Positions 4,290 through 11,795 are shown, numbered from the stretch's first letter. The stretch: DNA of 32,895 nt from Oscillospiraceae bacterium (GCA_017887695.1 JAGHHM010000062.1:1-32895), one strand, 5' to 3'. Notes: generated from the letters alone by a model not told the origin. Numbers and translations are program-made.

Positions 4290-5661
4290 AGCTGGAATTC
4301 GAGACAGCGCATATGAGACGTTAATGGGGCGAGGGGCCTGGGACGGGACCGGGTACGGGGCCCCGGTGAGGCGAGACCGTAGGGCGGATATCGTGATCGG
4401 ATTGCCAGGCTCTGGCAAGAGTAGTACGGCGGTGAATCCCCTCTCCCAAAAACACGGCTCCCGCGTGATCGACAGCGATATGGCCAAAGAGCTTTTGCCG
4501 GAATACGACAACGGTCGGGGCGCGAAAATGGTCCATGAAGAGAGTTCTGCCGTAAGAGACCGGGTATACGATGAAACGGTAGCTCGCGGGGAGAATTTCG
4601 TTCTCGCAACTGTCGGGGCGGACATCGGTAAGATTGAAGGTTACATTGACGGTCTGCACGACGCCGGGTATACTGTTGGTCTGCACTACGTCGATGTTAC
4701 CCCGAAGCAGGCTGCGCAGCGAATGCTTTCCCGCTTTTTGCCGGATGGTACCCCCTCCGGCAGATATACACCGCCCGATGTATTGCTAAGCGCGGGTAAT
4801 TTTCCGCAGGACACATATAACAGACTTTTGACGAGAGGAGTTGCAGATGAGTACCAAAAGTACGACAACCGAAACACCCGAGCAGAAGATCGAGTCTCTC
4901 CGGAAAGTGATCGCGAACCTGGAGGATTCTCTGAACGCGCTGCGGATGTACGACCGGGAGAACGAGGCGCTGGTGGTATGGCCCGGGGAGGAGGATATGA
5001 CGGAAGAGCAACTGGAGAAACACTGGACGTTCCTCCGAGATCTGTACAGCCGGGAGCTGGAGAAAACTCTGTCAGAGCAAGATCAACTGACAAGAGCTAT
5101 GACAGATACGCCCCAGATGAGCCCCTTTTCGGACTAGAAGGGGGTATAACCAGAAAGGAACTGTCCCGGATTAACGGCCTGAAGTCGTTCCAGAAATGGT
5201 TTAAAGACGGAAATGGGGAGCTTCGAGACAGCAAAACCGGGCTTCCTGTTGTGGTGTTTCATGGAACCTCTACGGCGGGGTACACGAGATTCATCGAGCA
5301 GGCGAGTGGAGAACCCGGCTTTTGGTTTGCCGGGCATCCCAATACGTCCGCGTCTCCGTATTACTTAAACACAGAGGATCCTGATGCGAGGAGAAGGGCG
5401 TTTATCCCGGAGGCGTTGAAAACTTGGGATCAGGCAGACGAGTATGTGTTCCGCGTGTTCCCGAATCTCGAACTTTCCCAGGAAGTGGATGAATCTGGCA
5501 ATGATGTATTCGTAGTGTACGACGCAGATGATGGGGCGTATCTGGGGGAGTATACCGCAGACGACACTGGCTTGAAGAAGTTCGATAGGGAGCTCCAGGA
5601 TTTGTCCGCGATGGCGTGGGAGAAGCAGAATTTTGACGGTATTCCCTGCTTAACAGTATGA
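4195..5661 (+). CDS. Zeta-toxin-type kinase fused to an ADP-ribosyltransferase-like domain
   Basis: The N-terminal part (residues about 1-225) has a Walker A GLPGSGKSS, the zeta/PezT-type RVIDSDMAKELLPEY and an arginine segment RMLSRFLPDGTPSGRY. Zeta enzymes phosphorylate UDP-N-acetylglucosamine or related substrates. A charged Gly/Arg-rich linker (about 225-310) follows. The C-terminal part (about 330-488) has GLPVVVFHGTS and FWFAGHPNTSASPYY, the pattern of ADP-ribosyltransferase domains of phage polyvalent proteins. It stops after NFDGIPCLTV, where I expect relatives to continue with a final QIKS-type strand, so the transferase may be truncated. The start is TTG 4195 with GAGG 10 nt upstream, overlapping the excisionase by 95 nt. 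A separate gene is nested in the linker. Activity of either domain is untested. Confidence 0.8.
   Translation: MTTEQQSRLWNIPEIRNVREEKFTKTIALPGRAGIRDSAYETLMGRGAWDGTGYGAPVRRDRRADIVIGLPGSGKSSTAVNPLSQKHGSRVIDSDMAKELLPEYDNGRGAKMVHEESSAVRDRVYDETVARGENFVLATVGADIGKIEGYIDGLHDAGYTVGLHYVDVTPKQAAQRMLSRFLPDGTPSGRYTPPDVLLSAGNFPQDTYNRLLTRGVADEYQKYDNRNTRAEDRVSPESDREPGGFSERAADVRPGERGAGGMARGGGYDGRATGETLDVPPRSVQPGAGENSVRARSTDKSYDRYAPDEPLFGLEGGITRKELSRINGLKSFQKWFKDGNGELRDSKTGLPVVVFHGTSTAGYTRFIEQASGEPGFWFAGHPNTSASPYYLNTEDPDARRRAFIPEALKTWDQADEYVFRVFPNLELSQEVDESGNDVFVVYDADDGAYLGEYTADDTGLKKFDRELQDLSAMAWEKQNFDGIPCLTV
4847..5137 (+). CDS. Nested out-of-frame gene: 96-aa coiled-coil protein
   Basis: This frame lies wholly inside the zeta/ART gene, shifted by one base. 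ATG 4847 has AGGAG 6 nt upstream. The protein looks natural: PEQKIESLRKVIANLEDSL begins a heptad-like helix, then NEALVVWPGEEDMTEEQLE and a second helix. Codons are the usual CTG, GAG, CGG and AAG of this region. The same stretch in the zeta frame is a disordered Arg/Gly/Glu string, typical of an overprinted reading. I therefore think this is a genuine gene and the zeta frame merely stayed open across it, joining zeta to the downstream domain. Function is unknown; a partner or antidote of the zeta kinase is a guess based only on position. Confidence 0.7.
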   Translation: MSTKSTTTETPEQKIESLRKVIANLEDSLNALRMYDRENEALVVWPGEEDMTEEQLEKHWTFLRDLYSRELEKTLSEQDQLTRAMTDTPQMSPFSD

Positions 5662-6227
5662 TCCACTCAGCTACCTACGCCAATATGAGTGACGCGGAAC
5701 GAGCGGAAGCTGTTGCCTATGCCTACGAGTACGCATCCGATTTGGCGAAGGTTCACACAACAAGTGCGTACTCTCCCTCGTCAAAATGGGTGGAAAAGCT
5801 CTACGACTATGAGCAAAGTGGGGGAGACGCTGCGGAGTATCTTATGCTACGCGGCATGGCCCAGGTAAGCGGAAAGAGCCTAACAGAAACCGTGCTCGAC
5901 TCGAACATAAGCGGTATCGGAGATACAGAGCGTGCGCAAATCATTTTCTTGGAAACCACGATGCCAGAGTCCTTTACGGACCCCTATACTAAAGGGCATG
6001 AGTACGTCCTGGATACAGATCAGCAAAGAGTGTTTTCGGAAACATACCTGGCTGATCTCCAGCGCAGTTTCCTAGAACTGACATCGTCTCAGGAATACGG
6101 CGCTGCGGATGTTGCGACCAGGTACGAATTGGTCAAAGACATGAAAGCGGATGTAAACGCTAGGACAAAGAGGGAGATTTCAAACTGGCTGTACAGCCAG
6201 GGGATCTCCCCGACGAAGAAGCCATAA
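5658..6227 (+). CDS. Helical protein resembling a phage polyvalent-protein fragment
   Basis: The 189-aa product begins MIHSATYANMSDAERAEAVAY and continues through AYEYASDLAK. The pattern Tyr-x-x-(hydrophobic)-Ser/Thr-Asp-x-Glu-(Arg/Lys)-x-x-Ala followed by an Ala-rich helix is typical of segments in very large phage polyvalent proteins. The rest is helical without catalytic motifs, ending ISNWLYSQGISPTKKP. The start ATG overlaps the stop of the zeta/ART gene by 4 nt (ATGA), so translation is coupled; there is no good ribosome site of its own. It is followed by a terminator. It may be a leftover from a longer polyvalent protein whose transferase part lies just upstream. The family assignment is from pattern memory only. 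Confidence 0.6.
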   Translation: MIHSATYANMSDAERAEAVAYAYEYASDLAKVHTTSAYSPSSKWVEKLYDYEQSGGDAAEYLMLRGMAQVSGKSLTETVLDSNISGIGDTERAQIIFLETTMPESFTDPYTKGHEYVLDTDQQRVFSETYLADLQRSFLELTSSQEYGAADVATRYELVKDMKADVNARTKREISNWLYSQGISPTKKP

Positions 6228-6233
6228 GCACGA

Positions 6234-6274
6234 AAGCGCCGACCCAGAGAATCCGGGTCGGCGCTTTTTCTTTT
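6234..6274 (+). terminator. Rho-independent terminator of the rightward element operon
   Basis: The stem aaagcgccgaccc/gggtcggcgcttt with a 9-nt loop is followed by tttctttt, 6 bases after the last element gene. Confidence 0.92.
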
Positions 6275-6290
6275 GCAACAGAATGCAACA
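6274..6290 (+). repeat. Right integrase arm-type site (paired TGCAACA)
   Basis: Two TGCAACA heptamers have start points 10 bp apart, matching the pair at 179-195. They lie about 140 bp inside the right core repeat, a usual position for arm sites. Confidence 0.6.
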
Positions 6291-6353
6291 GCTTTCTCCT
6301 TTTAGTACCCAATTTTACTGCTTTTTGCCACAGCATATGCGGCGACTTTTGAT

Positions 6354-6398
6354 TAAAAAATATCCCGCAAACCACTGCGGCACAATGGTTTGCGGGAT
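6354..6398 (-). terminator. Terminator for the host XRE/membrane gene, supplied by the element
   Basis: On the minus strand, atcccgcaaacca pairs with tggtttgcgggat (13 bp) and is followed by attttttaat. It lies 28 bases after the new stop codon and inside the element boundary, so the element insulates itself and its host gene from read-through. Confidence 0.85.
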
Positions 6399-6425
6399 CG
6401 AAAGCGGAAGTACATGAGGGTGTGC

Positions 6426-7511
6426 TTATTTATTCGACAAATTAATCCTGATGCGTCGCAGAAGCAGGTAGGCTGCCGGGCAGAGGACAGTCCAGGGTAC
6501 CATGGGCCAGATGAACTGGCCGAAGCGCAGGTAGCGGTCTGATACGGTGTCAGTGGTGAGGATCTGCTGGCTGGAGACAGACCAGCAGGCGCTGCGATCA
6601 GCAAGGACCCACAGGGCGGCGGACATCGCCAGAAAAAGCAGCAGAGCCAGCGGGAGGACAGGGTGCTCTTTCCGCCGCAGGGTCAGGCAGCAGACAAGAC
6701 AGCACAAAACGGTCAAAAGTATATAGATGAGATTTTGATAGCGGTAAAGCAGCTCCGGCAGATACAGTGTGCGGTAGGCTACCCAGAACAGCAGCGGCAG
6801 CAGGAACAGGGTGCAGAGCGAGATCTCCCAGGGAGAGATCTGGCCGCCCCAGGACAGTCGGGGCCGCTGGCCTGCGGATAGAGCTCGGATTACCAGATCG
6901 GTCAGGGCGGTAAGGAGGGCGGCCGCCAGGGCCCGTCCGGAAGTGAGAAGGATCAGCGGGAGAGTCAGACCAGAGAGAAGGCCGCTGTCGATGGTTGCAA
7001 AGAGCAGGTCGCCTGCGGCCAGAGAGCCGGCGTACCACTGTGCCAGGATCAGCTGTGCGACTCCTGCGGTGAGCTGGAAGCAGACAAAGAAATTCATGGC
7101 CAGGTTGGCCAGACGAAACCAGCGGCTGTGGTAGGTGTAGCGGTTTTGGAGATACACGCCGTAGGCCATGGCACCCAGATACAGAAGATAGCAGGCCAGC
7201 GTGGGGATAAAGAGATCCAGCAGGAAAAACAGCACGCCGCCGCCGATGGCAAAGGCAAAGCTGAGAAGATTCTGCCAGTCGGCGGTATCCAGAGTGCGGA
7301 TGGGCGGGTCGTCGCACAGCAGTGCGTCCACGGTTACGCCCAGTGCCCGGGCCAGGGGGGCCAGCAGAGCCACGTCCGGATATCCGCCTCCGCTTTCCCA
7401 GCGGGAAACGGATTTGTTGGATACGCCAAGCTGGTCGGCCAGCTCCTGCTGAGTCAGGTTTTTGGCTTTGCGGAAACGCTTGAGCCGTTCGGCAAATTCC
7501 ATCTCGGTCAT
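6426..7511 (-). CDS. XRE helix-turn-helix protein with multipass membrane domain (integration target)
   Basis: Residues 1-65 form a Cro/C1 helix-turn-helix (AKNLTQQELADQLGVSNKSVSRWESGGGYPD). The rest has about eight hydrophobic segments, for example FAFAIGGGVLFFLLDLF and YILLTVLCCLVCCLTL. Membrane-tethered XRE proteins of this layout are common in Clostridia and presumably regulate nearby genes from the membrane. I choose ATG 7511 with AAGGAGGA 8 nt upstream; the ORF-track start 87 nt earlier lacks one. The last residues RIRINLSN are encoded by the att core. With the element in place the protein ends N-K-stop, and without it it would end N-I-T-S-L-stop, so function is probably retained. The ligand or signal is unknown. 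Confidence 0.85.
   Translation of the reverse strand: MTEMEFAERLKRFRKAKNLTQQELADQLGVSNKSVSRWESGGGYPDVALLAPLARALGVTVDALLCDDPPIRTLDTADWQNLLSFAFAIGGGVLFFLLDLFIPTLACYLLYLGAMAYGVYLQNRYTYHSRWFRLANLAMNFFVCFQLTAGVAQLILAQWYAGSLAAGDLLFATIDSGLLSGLTLPLILLTSGRALAAALLTALTDLVIRALSAGQRPRLSWGGQISPWEISLCTLFLLPLLFWVAYRTLYLPELLYRYQNLIYILLTVLCCLVCCLTLRRKEHPVLPLALLLFLAMSAALWVLADRSACWSVSSQQILTTDTVSDRYLRFGQFIWPMVPWTVLCPAAYLLLRRIRINLSNK
6431..6455 (-). repeat. attR core direct repeat, 25 bp
   Basis: Identical to 103-127 and in frame with the host gene (RIRINLSN on the minus strand). The bases beyond the element-side edge supply AAA TAA, a new last codon and stop. Confidence 0.9.
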
Positions 7512-7568
7512 AAAGGGGTCCTCCTTTTTGAGGGAAAATAGAGGAGACAGGCCTGTTTCCATGGACTC

Positions 7569-7597
7569 AGTATAGCGGAAAAACCCTCTCATGAACA
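7569..7597 (-). promoter_or_regulatory. Probable promoter of the XRE/membrane gene
   Basis: On the minus strand TGTTCA, a 17-bp spacer and TATACT end 57 bases before ATG 7511. The -35 is weak. Confidence 0.45.
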
Positions 7598-7635
7598 CCC
7601 CACGGTCCTGGAATTTTATCCCGGGAAGCGGGAAC

Positions 7636-7684
7636 AGTAAAAAATCAGCCTCTGTCAGGGAAGATTACCCCGACAGAGGCTGAT
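7636..7684 (-). terminator. Rho-independent terminator of pheST
   Basis: On the minus strand a 13-bp perfect stem (atcagcctctgtc/gacagaggctgat) is followed by TTTTTTA. It begins about 42 bases after the pheT stop. Confidence 0.92.
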
Positions 7685-7726
7685 GAATTTATAGCTGGTA
7701 AAGCTGCGTTTGCAGAGCAGCTGGGA

Positions 7727-10423
7727 TCAGCGCAGCACCGCCCCCAGCTCCTTCTCCAGAGTTTCCAGGATGCTCTTTACATCCGCATCGGCCTCTTCAC
7801 TGGTGAGGGAGCGGTCGTCGGAGCGGAGCACCAGGTTGAAGGCCACGGACTTCTTGCCATCGGGAATACCCTTGCCCTGGTAAATATCAAAGAGAGTGAC
7901 CTCCTTGAGCAGGCCCTTTGCGCCCTTGCGGATTGCTTCCTCCAGAGCACCCACGGTGACTGCCTCGTCGCACACCACGGCGATGTCCCGGGTGACGGAG
8001 GGGAACTTGGGCAGGGGAACATACTCGGGATCAGGACCCTTGGCGTGCAGCAGCTGCGTGAAATCCAGTTCAGCACAGTAAAACTCGGCATCCACACCAT
8101 AGTTCTGCGCCACCAGAGGATGGATCTGACCCAGTACGCCCAGGCGGCGGCCCCCAGCGTATACATCGGCGCAGCGGCCGGGGTGATAGGAGGGGTTGTT
8201 CTGGCAGGGCTTCTCAAAGCGGATGTCCTCGGCCCGGATATCATTCAGGATAGCCTCCACAGCCCCCTTCAGGGTGAAGAAATCCATATCTTCACCATAG
8301 GCGCCCATAGAAAGGACCTTATTTTCCACAGCCAGGCCGTCGTTGCCGCCCTCCTGGTAAGTGCGTCCCACCTCGTAGAGCCGGGCGCTCTGATTGCGGT
8401 AGTTATAGTTCCGGGTGAGGATCTCCAGCATGGAGGGAAGGATAGTGGTACGCATGATGGAGGTGTCCTCTCCCAGGGGGTTGAGGATCTTGAAGGACTG
8501 GCGGCGGGGATCGTCCGCGCTCCAGCGGATCTTGTCGTAGCAGGTGGGGGAGATGAAGGAGTAGGTGATGATCTCATCATAGCCGAGGCTACGGCACATG
8601 GCTCCCAGCTGCCGTTCCAGCTTCTCCTCGGTGGAGTAGCCGCCCAGGGTGGTCTGGCCCCGCATGAGGGTGGTGGGGATGTTGTTGTAGCCGTGGAAAC
8701 GGGCAACCTCCTCCGCAAGGTCCGCCATGCCGATGACGTCGCCGCGCCAGGAGGGAACGGTGACCTGATCGCCCTCCACGGTGAAGCCCAGCTTCCGCAG
8801 GATCTCCACCATTTCCTGCTCCGGAATGTCCGTTCCGAGGAGGCCGTTGATGCGATCCGGCTCCAGCTTCAGGATCCGGGGCTGGGGAACGTGGTTGAGG
8901 ATGTCGATAACGCCGTCCACCACCTCTCCGGCGCCCAGCAGCTCCACCAGCTCACAGGCGCGGTTTACGGCAGGAAGGGTGTTGAGGGGATCCAGGCCCT
9001 TTTCAAACTTGGCGCTGGCCTCGGTACGCATACCCAGAGCCAGGGCCGCCTTGCGGATGCAGGTGCCGTCAAAGTTGGCGGACTCAAAGACCACATCCAC
9101 GGTGTCGTCCACGATCTCGCTGTTCTCGCCGCCCATGATGCCCGCCAGGCCCACAGCCCGGGTATCGTCGGCGATGACAAGCATGTTGTGGGTGAGCTTG
9201 CGGACATTGCCGTCCAGGGTGGTGAGCTCCTCGCCGTCGGCGGCCCGGCGCACAATGATCTTGCCGCCCTTAACATAGCGGTAGTCGAAAGCGTGCATGG
9301 GCTGGCCATATTCCAGCATAACATAGTTTGTGATGTCCACAATGTTGTTGATGGGCCGCACACCCATGCTCCGCAGCCGTTCCCGCATCCACTTGGGGGA
9401 GGGAGCAATCTTCACATTGCGGACCATCCGGGCGGTGTACCGGGGGCAAAGCTCCGGATCCGGGGTCTCCACATCCAGAAGCTCCACCAGGGAGCCCTCC
9501 GCACCGCCCTTTACCACCGGCTCGTGGAGCCGCAGTTCCTGGTCGAAGGTGGCGGCAGCTTCCCGGGCCAGGCCGATGACGCTGAGGCAGTCGGGACGAT
9601 TGGGGGTGATCTCAAATTCTACTACATGGTCGTCGGCGTTGATGATGGGCTTGATGTTGTCCCCGGGGGCGATGCCCTCCTCCCGCAGCACGAAGATGCC
9701 GTCGGGGATGCAGTGGGGGAACTCGGCCTGCTGGGCGTGGAGGTCGCTGAGGGTGCAGTAGCTGTTTGTCTTTGTATTAAAGGCCACCATGTCGCCTACG
9801 TGGAGATTGGGGCAGCAGGTGTCGGGGCATACGGTGCCCTCCGCGCCGATGCTGGCACAGGTGTGGAAGGTGCCGTCTCCCAGGGGCATGACCTCCAGCA
9901 TTTCAGCCGCTACAACGGGGCCGTAGACCTTGTCGCCCGGCTGGATGTCGGCGGGGATGGAGGGCTTGTCCTTGTCCAGGGGGTGGTAGTCACCCAGAAT
10001 GGCAGCGGGGGTGATGACGGCATAGGGGAAGTCCCGCTCATCCAGGCCCAACTCGGAAAGGCCGCAGAACATGCCGTTGGATACTACGCCCCGCAGCTTG
10101 CCCTTTTCGATCTTCTTGCCGCCGGGCAGAGTGGACTTGTGCAGGGCCACGGGCATCAGGTCGCCGGGGTGGATGTTCCAGGCGCCGGTGACGATCTGGA
10201 TGGGCTCAGCCTGGCCCACCTCCACCTGGCACACCCACATATGATCGGAGTCAGGGTGGCGCTCCATGGACAGCAGCCTGCCCACCACTACATTGGAGAT
10301 TTCCGCACCCAGGTCCTCGGTGGTCTCCACCTTGGAGCCGGAGAGGGTCATGGCCTCCGCGAATTCTTTATCATTGGCAGTGACGGTAACAAACTCATTC
10401 AGCCATTTTCTGCTCAAATTCAT
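7727..10423 (-). CDS. pheT: Phenylalanyl-tRNA synthetase beta subunit
   Basis: The beta subunit of the alpha2-beta2 enzyme that charges tRNA-Phe; it carries the editing site and anticodon-arm contacts. Visible parts are an N-terminal tRNA-binding OB domain (GRLLSMERHPDSDHMWVCQV, KLRGVVSNGMFCGLSELGL), the B3/4 editing domain (EITPNRPDCLSVIGLARE, PINNIVDITNYVMLEYGQP), B5 and the catalytic-like core, and a C-terminal ferredoxin-fold anticodon-binding domain (PKFPSVTRDIAVVCDE). The length of 898 aa exceeds the usual roughly 800. About 100 extra residues (about 145-250) lie between the OB domain and EITPNRPDCLS and contain a cysteine cluster, TVCPDTCCPNLHVGD. The start ATG 10423 has GAGGGGGAA upstream and follows pheS by 18 nt, so the genes are cotranscribed. 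Confidence 0.97.
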   Translation of the reverse strand: MNLSRKWLNEFVTVTANDKEFAEAMTLSGSKVETTEDLGAEISNVVVGRLLSMERHPDSDHMWVCQVEVGQAEPIQIVTGAWNIHPGDLMPVALHKSTLPGGKKIEKGKLRGVVSNGMFCGLSELGLDERDFPYAVITPAAILGDYHPLDKDKPSIPADIQPGDKVYGPVVAAEMLEVMPLGDGTFHTCASIGAEGTVCPDTCCPNLHVGDMVAFNTKTNSYCTLSDLHAQQAEFPHCIPDGIFVLREEGIAPGDNIKPIINADDHVVEFEITPNRPDCLSVIGLAREAAATFDQELRLHEPVVKGGAEGSLVELLDVETPDPELCPRYTARMVRNVKIAPSPKWMRERLRSMGVRPINNIVDITNYVMLEYGQPMHAFDYRYVKGGKIIVRRAADGEELTTLDGNVRKLTHNMLVIADDTRAVGLAGIMGGENSEIVDDTVDVVFESANFDGTCIRKAALALGMRTEASAKFEKGLDPLNTLPAVNRACELVELLGAGEVVDGVIDILNHVPQPRILKLEPDRINGLLGTDIPEQEMVEILRKLGFTVEGDQVTVPSWRGDVIGMADLAEEVARFHGYNNIPTTLMRGQTTLGGYSTEEKLERQLGAMCRSLGYDEIITYSFISPTCYDKIRWSADDPRRQSFKILNPLGEDTSIMRTTILPSMLEILTRNYNYRNQSARLYEVGRTYQEGGNDGLAVENKVLSMGAYGEDMDFFTLKGAVEAILNDIRAEDIRFEKPCQNNPSYHPGRCADVYAGGRRLGVLGQIHPLVAQNYGVDAEFYCAELDFTQLLHAKGPDPEYVPLPKFPSVTRDIAVVCDEAVTVGALEEAIRKGAKGLLKEVTLFDIYQGKGIPDGKKSVAFNLVLRSDDRSLTSEEADADVKSILETLEKELGAVLR

Positions 10424-10441
10424 TGTTCGATTCCCCCTCTC

Positions 10442-11467
10442 TTAAAATTGCTCCAGGAAGCGTACGTCGTTTTCGAAGATCAGCCGCAGGTCGGCGATCT
10501 TGAAGCGGCGCATAGCGGTGCGCTCCAGGCCGATACCAAAGGCCCAGCCGCTGTACACATTGGGGTCAATGCCGCTCATCTCCAGCACATGGGGATGGAT
10601 CATTCCGGCGCCCAGCAGCTCGATCCAACCCTCGCCCTTGCAGGTGGGGCAGCCTACACCGCCGCACTTGTGGCACTGGACGTCCATTTCACAGGAGGGC
10701 TCGGTGAAGGGAAAGTGGTGGGGACGGAAGCGGGTCTTGGTTCCCTTGCCGTAGAGCTGCTCCACCACGGTGTTGAGGGTACCCTTCAGATCGGCCATGG
10801 TGACATTCTTGTCGATGACCATGCCTTCCACCTGGTGGAACATGGGAGAGTGAGTGGCATCCACCTCGTCCTTGCGGTACACCCGGCCGGGGGCGATGAT
10901 CCGGATAGGCAGGGGCATAGTTTCCATAGCCCGGACCTGCATGGGGCTGGTCTGGCTGCGAAGCATCACCCGGCTGTCGGTATCAAAATAGAAGGTATCG
11001 CTCCAATCACGGGAAGGATGGCCTTCCTCCGCGTTGAGCTTATCAAAGTTGTAGGTAGCCAGCTCGATCTCCGGGCCGTCCAGCACGGTAAAGCCCATGC
11101 CGATAAAAATTTCCTTGATCTCGTCCAGGGCAATATACATGGGATGACGGTGGCCCAGCTTCACACTCTTGCCGGGGATGGTCACATCCACCGCCTCGTC
11201 CTCCAGCCGTTTTTCCAGGGCAGCAGCCTCCAGGGCGGTGCTGCGCTCCTCCAAAGCCTGCTCCAGGGCAGCACGGACCTCATTGGCCAGCTGTCCCATG
11301 GCGGGGCGCTCCTCAGGAGAAAGCTTACCCATCATTTTCAATACGGCGGTCAGCTCGCCCTTTTTGCCCAGGTACTGAACCCGGAGGGCGTCCAGCTGGG
11401 CGCTGTCCGCCGCCGCGGCGAAGGCAGCCAGGGCCTGGGCGCGGATATTTGCCAGTTGTTCTTTCAT
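10442..11467 (-). CDS. pheS: Phenylalanyl-tRNA synthetase alpha subunit
   Basis: The catalytic subunit of PheRS. It has an N-terminal coiled-coil of about 85 residues, then class II synthetase motifs: GMGFTVLDGPEIELATYNFD, MFHQVEGMVID and the motif 3 region GWAFGIGLERTAMRRF. A CHKCGGVGCPTCKGEGW segment contains CxxC pairs that may bind zinc; this is seen in many bacterial PheS. I choose ATG 11467 (MKEQLANIRAQ), which has AAGGAG 9 nt upstream. The ORF-track extension to 11680 is T-box leader sequence. At 341 aa the length is normal. Expression is set by the T-box just upstream. Confidence 0.97.
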   Translation of the reverse strand: MKEQLANIRAQALAAFAAAADSAQLDALRVQYLGKKGELTAVLKMMGKLSPEERPAMGQLANEVRAALEQALEERSTALEAAALEKRLEDEAVDVTIPGKSVKLGHRHPMYIALDEIKEIFIGMGFTVLDGPEIELATYNFDKLNAEEGHPSRDWSDTFYFDTDSRVMLRSQTSPMQVRAMETMPLPIRIIAPGRVYRKDEVDATHSPMFHQVEGMVIDKNVTMADLKGTLNTVVEQLYGKGTKTRFRPHHFPFTEPSCEMDVQCHKCGGVGCPTCKGEGWIELLGAGMIHPHVLEMSGIDPNVYSGWAFGIGLERTAMRRFKIADLRLIFENDVRFLEQF

Positions 11468-11521
11468 GTCCAAAAACTCCTTTTCGGATGTTGATTTGAC
11501 GGAATACCTCCCGGGCGGCGG

Positions 11522-11760
11522 CAAAGAAAAAAGCCCTCCGTCCACCTCATGGGGACGAAAGGCAAGCCCTCCGCGGTACCACCCGCATTCGTACACAATC
11601 CTGTACGCACTTTTCTCCTGATAACGGCGGAGTGGGCCGTCCCCATCTCTGGGGCCGCTCCCGGGCGAACCAAGCGACACGATCCAGGCAGGCTTTCAGC
11701 CGGCGGCCTGCCCTCTCTTAGGACCGCAAACACGCTATTTTCCCGTTCAACGCACTGTAA
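11522..11760 (-). promoter_or_regulatory. T-box leader (tRNA-Phe sensing) of pheST
   Basis: On the minus strand the conserved T-box sequence GGGTGGTACCGCGG lies at 11584-11571. It is followed by a terminator hairpin (cgtcc...ggacg) and CTTTTTTCTTT. Stem I shows AGAGAGG and the GCTGAAAGC apical part. Its specifier loop pairs CGGG/CCCG and AGCG/CGCT around TGGTTCG, placing specifier codon TTC at 11669-11667, which matches phenylalanine. Uncharged tRNA-Phe should stabilise the antiterminator and raise pheST transcription. Confidence 0.95.
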
Positions 11761-11766
11761 TCAATA

Positions 11767-11795
11767 CTTATATCACAAAAGTGATTCGAAGGCAA
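11767..11795 (-). promoter_or_regulatory. Promoter of the T-box/pheST transcript
   Basis: On the minus strand TTGCCT, a 17-bp spacer and TATAAG place the transcript start near 11760, just ahead of stem I. Confidence 0.65.

Larger units (their letters stand above)
103..6455. mobile_element. Compact integrative element (satellite-like) inserted in the 3' end of an XRE/membrane protein gene
   Basis: A 25-bp perfect direct repeat (103-127 and 6431-6455) flanks about 6.3 kb. The interval encodes a tyrosine recombinase at the left end, an excisionase-like protein, an XRE repressor with divergent promoters, and accessory genes. Paired TGCAACA heptamers, likely integrase arm sites, lie just inside both ends. 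The right att copy is inside the coding end of the host gene, which is a common target type for tyrosine integrases. No relaxase, type IV secretion, replication initiator, terminase or capsid gene is visible. It is therefore either a satellite dependent on a helper or a degraded element. Base composition looks less GC-rich than the host genes to the right, by eye. Confidence 0.88.

Noticed and set aside
4321-5093. Minus-strand frames opposite the zeta gene (121 aa, 135 aa, 108 aa)
   Set aside because: They lack ribosome sites and protein-like composition. The plus-strand zeta and nested genes explain the region.
103-6455. Element considered as a conjugative element or complete prophage
   Set aside because: No relaxase, coupling protein, secretion, terminase, portal or capsid genes are seen in 6.3 kb.
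8045-11494. 1149-codon plus-strand frame opposite pheT and pheS
   Set aside because: It is antisense to pheT and pheS, which are complete and certain. Its Gly/His/Val-rich composition is the usual shadow of a GC-rich gene.
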